Assembly: GCA_946480125.1 (NCBI GenBank)
Contig: CAMLIY010000075.1
Coordinates: 1-12,409, forward strand
From: an uncultured Asticcacaulis sp.
GTDB taxonomy: Bacteria > Pseudomonadota > Alphaproteobacteria > Caulobacterales > Caulobacteraceae
DNA: 12,409 bases
Direction: 5' to 3'
In this document: one piece after another, positions 1-6,460 of the stretch
How the letters are laid out: every line of letters begins with the position of its first letter
Position numbering within the stretch: the stretch's first letter is position 1
Made by a program: the position numbers and the translations under genes
Notes under the pieces: model-generated
What the model was told of the DNA's origin: nothing
Database searches by the model: none
Seen by the model: the letters and a program-made list of their open reading frames with translations, nothing else

Positions 1-496
1 AATAGACAACGCATTTTGAAGGCGCAAGGTGTCTAGCAATCTAGGGGCACCTCACCTCGCGCGAATCTCAAGGTGGATTATCTCCACATAATGCACGGAA
101 AATATATGGTGCCGCCGCACCGCGCATTACGCTACCGGTCAGCAAAAAACGCGATGGCATATCTTTCCCATCAAACTTCAACCGTCCTGAGTGATCAAGA
201 AATCGGCGCGCCGTCCAAGCTAGCCGATGACTAGCTGTCGCAACCTGAAAATTAGGAGCGCCCCTATTCCACTTGCGGCAGTGTATTCGGCTCGTTTGCG
301 CCCAAACCGGAAGTCTAAGTCTCCGCTCCAAAAGATCAGTAGCGGACGTCGGCGGCCGCAGTTAGGGCCAACGCCGTTGTGTTACCTTGACAATTATCAC
401 TATTGAACCTGACACATTTCATGCCACTGAACGGCTTGATGCAATGGGGCGACTGGTCCATTATCCATTGGCGGGTATAACAAGCGGGGGGACCAC
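1..496. other. Non-coding or unassigned left flank
   Basis: No convincing gene was found in this stretch. A minus-strand open frame at 68-331 begins with TTG, has no good ribosome binding site, and its product has no recognisable domain. The region contains two small imperfect hairpins: 28-51 (GGTG-T-CTAG, loop CAAT, CTAG-GGG-CACC) and 218-236 (AGCTAG, 7-base loop, CTAGCT). Their role is unknown. The last 110 bases probably carry the promoter and leader of the gene starting at 497. Confidence 0.5.
387..415 (+). promoter_or_regulatory. Candidate promoter for the WG-repeat gene
   Basis: A perfect TTGACA lies at 387-392. With a 17-base spacer the -10 position is TGACAC (410-415), a poor match, so the assignment is tentative. 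An alternative -10-like TATAAC lies at 476-481, only 15 bases before the start codon, but without a clear -35 box. A promoter for the gene at 497 is expected here because nothing upstream in the window reads into it. Confidence 0.25.
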
Positions 497-1723
497 ATGT
501 CGCGGATGTTGAAACTGGGCCTGGTCATCTTTGCGGGCCTGTGGCCGATGCTGGCCTTTGCTGGCCCGCCACCGCGCGACAAATCGACCTGGGCCGGGAT
601 CAATACTTCGGGTGCCATCGTCAGCCCTTTTACAGACAACGAATACATAATGCAGCCGATCAGTGCGCCGGAGCCATCTCCGACCGTCCTTATCCGGAAT
701 GAAACCCGAGGCAATGTGACGGTGTTTCACACTGAGGACGCGACCGACCACCATGTTCTGGCTACCTTTCCCCCTAATCTGATCTTGAACTGGATTGAGC
801 TCCACGGGCTGATCCACGCCGGCCTGTTCGACCCCACCGAAACGTCGCTTTTCAACCGCTTTCACGAGGGCTATGTCCGGGCGACTGGCGAAATCGTCGT
901 GCCGATGATCTATAAATCCGTAGGTCCCTACGGCGTCAATGGGCTGACCCCTGTGCAAACCGATACGCAGGCTGGCTACGTTGATACTGAGGGCAATATG
1001 GTAATTCCGCTTCAGTTCAAGGATGCGGGATCCTTTGGGCCAAGTGACCTCGCGCCGGTTAAGACAGAAGGCGGCTGGGGCTATATCAACGCTCACGGCA
1101 CCTTTGTCATCCCCCCGCAATTTCCCCAAGCGCGCCAGTTTGGCGCCAACGGCCTTGCGCCCGCGGAAAAAGGTGGCCTCTGGGGCTATATCGACCGGAC
1201 GGGCAAATTCGTCATCGCACCCGCCTATGACGATGCTCAGATATTTCGTCCTGACGGCGTTGCCGTTGTCGAGCGCAAAGGCAAGGATCAGACCTACGTC
1301 GATCGTGATTTCGGCGCCTGGAAGCTAACGGCCAAGGTTTTTGCGGCACCGGAACATCCTTTTTTCGGGCCGGATCCCAGCTATAGTCTAGACATGACCG
1401 GTCATTCCAGCGACGGCAAATTGACTTGGCGCATCTGGACCATCGGCACCGGCATCGACGTAACCGCACAGATGGGAGAGAAGCCTGCGGCGATATGGAT
1501 GGGCGTCATGAACCTGCGCGACTTTCCAGACAAAGATGAAGACCTGGCCAACGACCTCGTGGCCCTTGTTAGCGAGCCGCACTCACACTCTTTGCGATAT
1601 GCCGCAGAGTTGCGGGCCAACAAGGCCAACCTCCTGAGCACCATCGCGGCGATGCGCCAGCTCAGCCAGGAACTCTTTGGCAAGCAAGGATTACCATGCC
1701 TGCCGCCGACCTGTGTCTACTAA
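497..1723 (+). CDS. Exported WG-repeat protein with a C-terminal CLPPxC domain
   Basis: The product is 408 residues. It starts with a typical Sec signal peptide (basic MSRMLK, hydrophobic 7-19, AFA at 20-22, cleavage probably after Ala22), so it should act in the periplasm or outside the cell. Residues 23-120 match nothing I know. Four WG-type repeats follow with an exact 35-residue period: the GY of each falls at 125, 160, 195 and 230, each followed by the pattern G-x-x-V-I-P. Such repeats are usually protein-binding beta structures of unknown specificity. Residues 267-408 form a separate domain, shared with the convergent gene at 1923-2561: YVxRxFGxW, FGPxP, TGHS, FPxxD, LLS, AMR, L-aromatic-GK and the terminal CLPPTC. 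Cys401 and Cys406 are the only cysteines, which suggests a disulfide. ATG at 497 is supported by a G-run site at 486-492. The molecular function is unknown. Confidence 0.85.
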   Translation: MSRMLKLGLVIFAGLWPMLAFAGPPPRDKSTWAGINTSGAIVSPFTDNEYIMQPISAPEPSPTVLIRNETRGNVTVFHTEDATDHHVLATFPPNLILNWIELHGLIHAGLFDPTETSLFNRFHEGYVRATGEIVVPMIYKSVGPYGVNGLTPVQTDTQAGYVDTEGNMVIPLQFKDAGSFGPSDLAPVKTEGGWGYINAHGTFVIPPQFPQARQFGANGLAPAEKGGLWGYIDRTGKFVIAPAYDDAQIFRPDGVAVVERKGKDQTYVDRDFGAWKLTAKVFAAPEHPFFGPDPSYSLDMTGHSSDGKLTWRIWTIGTGIDVTAQMGEKPAAIWMGVMNLRDFPDKDEDLANDLVALVSEPHSHSLRYAAELRANKANLLSTIAAMRQLSQELFGKQGLPCLPPTCVY

Positions 1724-1734
1724 GTCATTCATAA

Positions 1735-1746
1735 TTTGGCGCCAAA
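1735..1746. repeat. 12-base perfect palindrome TTTGGCGCCAAA
   Basis: This perfect palindrome lies 12 bases after the stop codon of the WG-repeat gene, in the 199-base gap between two convergent genes. It has no loop and no following T-run, so it is a poor intrinsic terminator. It resembles a dimeric regulator site, although its position downstream of both genes argues against a promoter operator. The rest of the gap (1747-1922) shows nothing recognisable. Confidence 0.3.
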
Positions 1747-1922
1747 AGATCATAAGCCGACATTCGAAGCTGGCATGTTTGCGCCCTTTGCGGAAATAGA
1801 ACGGTTTTGGTAACGGTCTGCGATTTTTCGCTCGGAAGCGGACATCCACGTCGAGCCTAATGGCCAGCTAAATCCCAAACTCAGTCGGACGGGTTTCGGC
1901 TAGTGAGCGCCCGAAGTAAATA

Positions 1923-2561
1923 TCAATTGAAGCACCTTGGCGGCAAGCAAGTTGAGGGACCAGAGATTTTACCGTACAGCTTCCGAACAATCTCTCTCAT
2001 TGCAGAAACCGCAGATAAAAGATCTGCATCATATTGGGCCAAATCCCCCCTTGCGTCCGGGTCAAGCGCGGCCGTATCGCGTTCGAGAGCCTCAACAACC
2101 GCAGTGTCCGTGGCCGGGAATTCATCCATTTCATCAACTGACGTCACTTTAGGTGGTATTCCATTTACCGTCTTCAAGTTCAAAGTGCGGCCATATGTCT
2201 CAATGGTCCATTTCGTCAGGCTATTCTTCGAATGGCCCGTTATCTGAACGTGCGCTTTAGGAGACGGACCGAAGGAAGAGTATTGTTTTTCGGGATAAAC
2301 CGTCACCTCCAAGTACCAGGGACCGAACCACCGATTGACATAATCCTCATACTGATCTGCTCGCCGAACGACCGGCTGCACCTCAAGTTTACCGGAGGCA
2401 GCAGCCTTCGTGTTCTCAGCTCCAGCTGAAGAGTTATCGGAATTTGACGACGAACTTGACTCAAGCAAAGTCAGCGCGGCAGCACAAGGTACAGAAGGCA
2501 CGAAAACGAGAGATCCCGCCGCTGTAAACACCGCAAAATAAATTTGCGTGATTTTGGTCAT
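1923..2561 (-). CDS. Exported protein of unknown function with the CLPPxC domain
   Basis: The product is 212 residues from the ATG at 2561. An in-frame start at 2597 exists, but 2561 has a G-run Shine-Dalgarno (GGGGGAG, four bases upstream) and places a signal peptide exactly at the N-terminus (MTKIT, hydrophobic 7-24, cleavage around Ala27-Ala29). A Ser/Asn/Ala-rich linker covers about 34-58. Residues 74-212 align with residues 267-408 of the convergent gene at 497-1723: YVNRWFGPW, FGPSP, TGHS, W-x-I-x-T-x-G, FPATD, DLLS, AMR, LYGK and the terminal CLPPRC plus two residues. The mature protein has only two cysteines (205 and 210), both in that terminal motif. Cys26 falls in the signal peptide and has no proper lipobox (SVPC). 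It looks like a version of the neighbour without WG repeats. Function is unknown; I infer an extracytoplasmic role, possibly binding the same partner. Confidence 0.8.
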   Translation of the reverse strand: MTKITQIYFAVFTAAGSLVFVPSVPCAAALTLLESSSSSNSDNSSAGAENTKAAASGKLEVQPVVRRADQYEDYVNRWFGPWYLEVTVYPEKQYSSFGPSPKAHVQITGHSKNSLTKWTIETYGRTLNLKTVNGIPPKVTSVDEMDEFPATDTAVVEALERDTAALDPDARGDLAQYDADLLSAVSAMREIVRKLYGKISGPSTCLPPRCFN

Positions 2562-2611
2562 TTCACTCCCCCAAATCCCGTGAATGTCCAAACGCATATC
2601 AAATATTGGAA

Positions 2612-2687
2612 CTCTTCAAAAGAGAGACCGTACAAGATACTATCGAGATGATAGGGCACGCAGTCTCCATGCAAGGCCAATTTGGCC
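2612..2687. repeat. Cluster of three short inverted repeats
   Basis: Three perfect small inverted repeats follow one another: 2612-2624 (CTCTT-CAA-AAGAG), 2640-2654 (CTATC-GAGAT-GATAG) and 2675-2687 (GGCCAA-T-TTGGCC). The first begins 51 bases upstream of the minus-strand start at 2561, so this set occupies the expected promoter region of that gene. The arms differ in sequence, so this is not one repeated operator. The last is followed by CAAACTTTTT-like sequence and could act as a weak plus-strand terminator. The role is inferred only. Confidence 0.3.
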
Positions 2688-2987
2688 AAACTTTTTAATT
2701 AACTTGCCAAGACTTATGCCGCTTTATGCAGGCCGTCGTTGATATTTTACTCCCCGCCGGGCAGGGCGAATAGGAGGTTCGGCTCCAGTGCGCCCAAGGC
2801 GGAAATGGAAGGGTCCCTGTCTCGGTTTGTGAATTTCCGCTCGATAGCAGAAGTAATTCCTCCAAACTTCAAAACTGGGATGAACCGCCCCGGATTTGCC
2901 GGAGGCCGTAACTCGTGAGCAGATAGGGCTATGACAAATAAAATCACGAATAAATTTTCCCCCGAGATCCGTGAGCCACCTCTCTTC

Positions 2988-3017
2988 TTGTATCGTCGCG
3001 GGGTTTTGGCCTATTAC
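2988..3017 (+). promoter_or_regulatory. Candidate promoter for the two-gene cassette
   Basis: TTGTAT (2988-2993) and TATTAC (3012-3017) are separated by 18 bases and lie 40 bases before the start at 3057. Both boxes match the sigma-70-type consensus only partly. Position and orientation suit the cassette 3057-4123, which has no upstream gene on the same strand within 1.3 kb. Confidence 0.3.
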
Positions 3018-3056
3018 GCATTTACATCTAAAAATTGAAATGCGGGGGGATTCGCA

Positions 3057-3440
3057 ATGACCGACATGCGGAAATTGATTGATATCGTGGCTGACGTCAC
3101 TGCCTCGGAGATGCCCATTTTTGACGAATTGCTCATCGTCAAGGAAATCGAAGACCCCGGCCTTCTATGCGAAGGATGGATAAACGGCCGGTTTGAGCGA
3201 AACATTCGGATCGACGCCGGCGCCCATCTCGATGGCGGTGACAAGCATGCGCATGTTTTTGGGCGCCGAGGTGAAGAACTCATTGTGGTGAAGGTCAACG
3301 GGCGCTGCAGCCATGGCACGAGAGGCAAACTCCACCAAAAGGATGCAGACGCACTAAAAGCGAAGGATTTTAAAATCGGTGCCGACAACATCGTTGAATG
3401 GCGATCCATTGGTCACGTCTCCCATATCCTACTGGGTTAA
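3057..3440 (+). CDS. 127-residue protein of unknown function, first gene of the cassette
   Basis: I do not recognise this family with certainty. It has no signal peptide or membrane segment, so it is probably cytoplasmic. The N-terminal part (1-50) is acidic and looks helical, followed by strands. The middle has a striking HAHVFGR stretch (64-70), then an ELIVVKV strand, SHGT (84-87), and a likely helix KDADALKAKDF (95-105), ending in NIVEW (111-115). The His-x-His pair and His85 could bind a metal or form an active site, but this is only an impression. ATG at 3057 is supported by a six-G run at 3044-3049 with 7-base spacing. It ends 29 bases before the HslV-like gene on the same strand, so the two are probably co-transcribed. 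It could be a partner, substrate, inhibitor or toxin of that enzyme; the sequence does not decide. Confidence 0.75.
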   Translation: MTDMRKLIDIVADVTASEMPIFDELLIVKEIEDPGLLCEGWINGRFERNIRIDAGAHLDGGDKHAHVFGRRGEELIVVKVNGRCSHGTRGKLHQKDADALKAKDFKIGADNIVEWRSIGHVSHILLG

Positions 3441-3469
3441 GGTAAGTCTTCTAACAGGAAACGGGTAAA

Positions 3470-4123
3470 GTGACCGTTGTACTAGTTCATACGTCCAAGA
3501 ATCATGCGTTCATCGCGGGCGACAGCGCCCGTTGGGACTGGGTTGAGAACAAGAATCTCGGTCCGGTTCGGAAAGTCCATACAGCGGGAACCGGCAACGC
3601 CTTGGCTATGGGCGGGAGCAACATCGATCGAAAAAAGCTCGCTGAGCGACTGATTGAACTGCGTAAGGAAGGCGTAGCCTTTCCCGAAGCCGCCCGCCAA
3701 GCGTCTCCAGCTTTGTTTCACGAGACCGCAGAAATTATGCGGTCGTATGGTCGGAATGACGCTCAAAATGCCATATGCTGGTATGCGGAGTGTGATGAGA
3801 GCGTTTGTAGTGTTCAACGTCACGTCCTGCCTGACGACGTGTTGGACATCGTTGTCGGCTTTGACGCAATGGGGCCGGACACCCAAGTTTTGAAACAGCT
3901 GTCGCATCAAAGGCAGATTGAGTTCACTCAAGCAGATGGGCGTTTGCCGTTAGACCAGTGGGCCTACGCGGTCATCGGAGATGCCGCCCGGATTTTCCCT
4001 AATTTTGTCTCGTTGCCTGCGATCGCCACCATTGCACGACCTCGCTCGATCAACATAATGCGCGACGATCTGCATCCGACGGCGTGGAGAGGCCCCTCTT
4101 CTGCTTTCCTGGTTTCAGTTTGA
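3470..4123 (+). CDS. HslV/proteasome-beta-like N-terminal threonine hydrolase, stand-alone
   Basis: The product is 217 residues. Compared by eye with the HslV peptidase, the first half lines up along its length. Thr2 directly follows the initiator Met, as needed for an Ntn-hydrolase nucleophile after Met removal. The strand V3-V6 and IAGDSA (15-20) match HslV IAGDG, so Asp18 is Asp17 in Thr1 numbering. GPVRKV (31-36) matches HslV GNVKKV, so Lys35 corresponds to catalytic Lys33 with one residue inserted. LAMGGS (45-50) corresponds to the glycine loop. Further on, VVGFDAMGP (128-136) parallels HslV IAIGSGGP, but the serine is missing. VIGDAARIF (168-176) parallels the IAGDICIYT region. The start is GTG with AGGAA nine bases upstream. 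No HslU, Mpa or other unfoldase lies nearby. An Anbu-like or other proteasome-fold relative is possible. Specific substrate and self-assembly are unknown. Confidence 0.65.
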   Translation: MTVVLVHTSKNHAFIAGDSARWDWVENKNLGPVRKVHTAGTGNALAMGGSNIDRKKLAERLIELRKEGVAFPEAARQASPALFHETAEIMRSYGRNDAQNAICWYAECDESVCSVQRHVLPDDVLDIVVGFDAMGPDTQVLKQLSHQRQIEFTQADGRLPLDQWAYAVIGDAARIFPNFVSLPAIATIARPRSINIMRDDLHPTAWRGPSSAFLVSV

Positions 4124-4213
4124 AGCCAAACATCGCTAAACCACTTTCAGATTTTACTGTGCGATCCCCCCCTATCCGATGCCCAAGCGTAGTCCGATTG
4201 ATCGTTTAACCCG

Positions 4214-4231
4214 AAAAAAAAGCGGACGCTT
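4214..4231 (-). terminator. Probable intrinsic terminator of the trb operon
   Basis: Read on the minus strand, the sequence just after the DUF2274 stop codon forms AAGCG-TC-CGCTT (physically AAGC, four-base loop, GCTT) followed at once by eight T residues. It lies 7 bases past the last gene of the trb operon, where termination is expected. The stem is short, so efficiency is uncertain. The arrangement works only for minus-strand transcription. The 90 bases from 4124 to 4213 carry no gene and no clear terminator for the convergent cassette. Confidence 0.45.
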
Positions 4232-4237
4232 CGCCCT

Positions 4238-4450
4238 TTATTTCCTTCCAGTCTTTACAAAGCTTTTGTCGCTCTGGACAAACGCTTCCAGCATGAATGG
4301 GATCAGATCAATCACTTGTTCCGCCGTACCATAGGTGGCTTGATAGGCATCGGCATACTCCTTCAGCATCAGGTTCAGTTCAGCGCCGATGGTGATGGTT
4401 AGCTTCACCGGCGTACGATCGGGCAGCTTTCCGAGTTTCAGTTCGGCCAT
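4238..4450 (-). CDS. DUF2274 family protein, last gene of the trb operon
   Basis: This 70-residue protein (starting MAELKLGKLPDR) matches the DUF2274 family, small proteins commonly encoded directly after trbI in alphaproteobacterial conjugative elements. The core is a KLTI strand (16-19) followed by a helix-rich stretch with LNLMLKEYADAY (26-37) and IPFMLEAFV (50-58). The strand-plus-helices pattern resembles ribbon-helix-helix proteins, which would suggest DNA binding or a regulatory role in transfer; this is my inference, not established. The ATG at 4450 lies inside the 3' end of trbI (13-base overlap) and has a strong AAGGAG eight bases upstream, so it is translationally coupled. Confidence 0.8.
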   Translation of the reverse strand: MAELKLGKLPDRTPVKLTITIGAELNLMLKEYADAYQATYGTAEQVIDLIPFMLEAFVQSDKSFVKTGRK

Positions 4451-5595
4451 GATACGGCTCCTTCTTCGTAAGGCTTCAGAACGAGGTCCTTCTGGACGAC
4501 CACGCGGACCGGCCAGCCTGGCCGGACAGTGACCGAAGGCGCGATACCGATGGCCTTTGCCAAAAGCTGCTGACCGGCCTGATTGGCGGTCTGACGCGTC
4601 GCCTCACGGAAGGCCTGTACCAAATCACTATCGTTGTCGGCGCCGTCATAAGCGGTTAGCCCCAGCAGGGCCGACAGGCCGACGCCCTTGAGCAGACTCC
4701 AGGTGTGATAATCGACCTTGTCGGTCAGGCCGGAATAGCCCTGGCTGTCGGTTGCCGGGAAATTATCGATCTCCATCGATGAACCATCCGGCATGAGCAG
4801 GCGCTTCCAAACCAACAGAACCCGCGATTGCCCAAAACCCAGGTCGGATTCGTACTCGCCAAGTAGCCGGCTTCCCGCAGGGATAAGGAGGATTTTTCCG
4901 GTGACCGTGTCAAAGACCGGCGCCGTGACCTGGGCGATGATTGTGCCCGGCAGGTCAGATTTCAGGCCGGTGATCAGGCTGGCGGTAATGACCGTACCCG
5001 CCATCACCTGATAGGGTGATATCGGCGTCTGGAGACCATGGCTGTTGTAGATGCTGCTGCCCTGCCCTTTTGTGGCCACAGGCGGCACAGGTAGGGTCAG
5101 ACCGACCGGCGTCACCGCCGGCTCGACTGCCTTCGCTACCGTGGCCGCGACGTCATGGCTTGAGACCTGGAAGAAGACACCCGGCACCGACGCCTGGCTG
5201 GTCGGGGCTTCCCTTGTCCCGCCGCCGGTCTCGACCGTCGTCATGCCGCGCTGATGGGCCAGCATCGGGCCGCCAAGATCGCCTGGCAACGGCTGCCCCA
5301 ACTGAGGTACGCCAGCCGAGACCTCGGCATAGCTCTCTGGCAGGTTCTGAACCTTTTCCGGGAGGGGCTTTGCCTGATTGGCGACCGCGTCCGTACTCAC
5401 CGGCTGGGTTTTCTCGGTGTTTTTTGGGGTGGCGGGTCCGAAACCCAGCCAGGTGACGGCGAAGATCGCCGCGCACCCCAACCCCACGGCGCCGACGAGC
5501 ACCGGCCGCTTGAAGCGCACGACAGGCTCCGGCTTTCCGCGCAGGACCAGGGTTTCCGGGTCTTCCTTTAGCGGACGAGGCGTTTCCTCAGTCAT
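4438..5595 (-). CDS. trbI: TrbI, VirB10-like core protein of the conjugative type IV secretion system
   Basis: The product is 385 residues from the ATG at 5595. An in-frame start at 5685 would add 30 residues lying wholly inside trbG, whereas 5595 has GGAGG five bases upstream and overlaps the trbG stop as ATGACTGA. The layout is that of VirB10/TrbI proteins: a short cytoplasmic part (1-30), one membrane anchor (about 31-53), a proline-rich periplasmic linker (about 54-180), then the conserved C-terminal beta domain with SPYQVMAGTVI and IPAGSRLLGEY (238-248) and the DNFPATDSQGYSGL segment. It spans inner and outer membranes and joins TrbG and TrbF in the channel core. It is followed by the overlapping DUF2274 gene. 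Confidence 0.93.
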   Translation of the reverse strand: MTEETPRPLKEDPETLVLRGKPEPVVRFKRPVLVGAVGLGCAAIFAVTWLGFGPATPKNTEKTQPVSTDAVANQAKPLPEKVQNLPESYAEVSAGVPQLGQPLPGDLGGPMLAHQRGMTTVETGGGTREAPTSQASVPGVFFQVSSHDVAATVAKAVEPAVTPVGLTLPVPPVATKGQGSSIYNSHGLQTPISPYQVMAGTVITASLITGLKSDLPGTIIAQVTAPVFDTVTGKILLIPAGSRLLGEYESDLGFGQSRVLLVWKRLLMPDGSSMEIDNFPATDSQGYSGLTDKVDYHTWSLLKGVGLSALLGLTAYDGADNDSDLVQAFREATRQTANQAGQQLLAKAIGIAPSVTVRPGWPVRVVVQKDLVLKPYEEGAVSWPN

Positions 5596-6448
5596 GACCG
5601 CCTCCGGCATATGCGATACGGACGACAGACTGCCGTTTACCGCCCAGGCGGAGTTCCGCGGCGCCGAAGAGTTGGTCGACGACATAGAAGTGGCCCTGAA
5701 GCCTGTAGTTGGTCAGATTGGTGGTCCCGCCCTCGCCAATGATGTAGAGCGGCGGCAGCTCGGTTTGCGCCGCGCTTGCCGGGAATTCGATATAGGTTTT
5801 CTGGCCATCGTCGAAGGCGCGGACCGGCTTCCAGGGCACATTGGCGCCCTTCACCGTATAGCCGAACCGCAGACTTGACGGCGTTATGTCAGCCGGCGCA
5901 GACTTGACCGACTCCGGTAAAGGCGCCACCGGCATGGTTCTGGTCATGGCTTCGTCCTGAGGGTAGCGCCACGAGATCGCGGCCATAGCCGTCTTGGCCG
6001 TGCTCTCCAGCTCCAGATGATAGGTCCGGCGGCTCGTGGTGACGACGAGATTGGTTTTGAGCCCGGCGGTATAGGGCTTGACCAGAATATGGATCTGCTT
6101 GCCGGCATCGCTGCCACTGCTGGTGTCGCCGATCACCCACCGGGCGGTGTCACCAGCCGAAATCGCGATGAGCTGCTCCTGCGGCTGCAGGACGATATCA
6201 CTAACCTTGTCCGGCGCCGTGAACAGCCGAAAAATGGCACCATCGACAAAGGTGTAGACTTGGACGGCATTCAGGTAACTACCCGGTTCTGGCTCACGGA
6301 TGGCCGCCGCATTGGCCGCCAGCACCCCGGCCGCTGGCGAAACCGCATGAGCGGCGGGCCGTTTGGTCGCGGGGTGTACCGGCTTGGCGGTGGCGCTTCC
6401 CGCCGTAAATGCGGTCAACGCTAAAAAAACGATAGGTTTCAGTCGCAT
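5588..6448 (-). CDS. trbG: TrbG, VirB9-like outer-membrane core component
   Basis: The product is 286 residues from the ATG at 6448, chosen over a TTG two codons earlier because AAGGAG lies eight bases before the ATG. A signal peptide covers 1-21 (SATA, cleavage before KP), and residues 22-50 are Ala/Pro-rich. The VirB9/CagX signature is clear: the stretch with FVDGAIFRLFTAP, then LQPQEQLIAISAGDTARW, HILVKPYTAGLKTNLVV and TSRRTYHLEL. The C-terminal half (GYTVKGANVPWKPVRAFDDG, then FPA and LPPLYIIG) is the domain that joins the VirB7/VirB10 outer-membrane ring. The shine-Dalgarno overlaps the end of trbF, and the last codons overlap the trbI start, so translation is coupled on both sides. Confidence 0.93.
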   Translation of the reverse strand: MRLKPIVFLALTAFTAGSATAKPVHPATKRPAAHAVSPAAGVLAANAAAIREPEPGSYLNAVQVYTFVDGAIFRLFTAPDKVSDIVLQPQEQLIAISAGDTARWVIGDTSSGSDAGKQIHILVKPYTAGLKTNLVVTTSRRTYHLELESTAKTAMAAISWRYPQDEAMTRTMPVAPLPESVKSAPADITPSSLRFGYTVKGANVPWKPVRAFDDGQKTYIEFPASAAQTELPPLYIIGEGGTTNLTNYRLQGHFYVVDQLFGAAELRLGGKRQSVVRIAYAGGGHD

Positions 6449-6460
6449 GTTCAAAACTCC

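Larger units (their letters stand above)
2562..3056. other. Intergenic region between divergent genes
   Basis: This region lies between the divergent starts of the gene ending at 1923 and the gene starting at 3057, so it should carry both promoters. It contains a cluster of small inverted repeats at 2612-2687 and a possible plus-strand promoter at 2988-3017. A minus-strand open frame (2747-2947, GTG start, 66 codons, hydrophobic first ten residues) has a GGGGGA run about ten bases upstream of its start. I could not link it to any family, and its frame stays open upstream without a better start, so I do not call it a gene. Confidence 0.45.

Noticed and set aside
68..331. Minus-strand open frame of 87 codons
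   Set aside because: TTG start, no good ribosome binding site, no recognisable domain or plausible protein composition; it lies alone in the left flank.
461..1129. Minus-strand open frame of 222 codons opposite the WG-repeat gene
   Set aside because: The plus strand has a signal peptide, periodic repeats and a domain shared with another gene, so it is the coding strand.
1735..1746. Palindrome as intrinsic terminator of the WG-repeat gene
   Set aside because: There is no loop and no T-run after it, so it is listed only as a palindrome.
2484..2486. Lipoprotein cysteine in the exported protein at 1923-2561
   Set aside because: The sequence before Cys26 is SVPC, with Pro at -1, which does not fit a lipobox; ordinary signal peptidase cleavage at Ala27-Ala29 is more likely.
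2747..2947. Minus-strand open frame of 66 codons with hydrophobic start
   Set aside because: GTG start with a G-run rather far upstream, frame open further upstream without a better start, and no family recognised. The G-run makes it not impossible.
3470..4123. A true HslV of an HslVU protease
   Set aside because: No hslU follows, the N-terminus is Thr-Val rather than Thr-Thr, one residue is inserted before the catalytic lysine, and the protein is longer than HslV; related fold but not the housekeeping enzyme.
5596..5685. Longer start for trbI
   Set aside because: The added residues lie wholly inside trbG and do not resemble a TrbI N-terminus; the ATG at 5595 has a strong GGAGG and the usual stop-start overlap.
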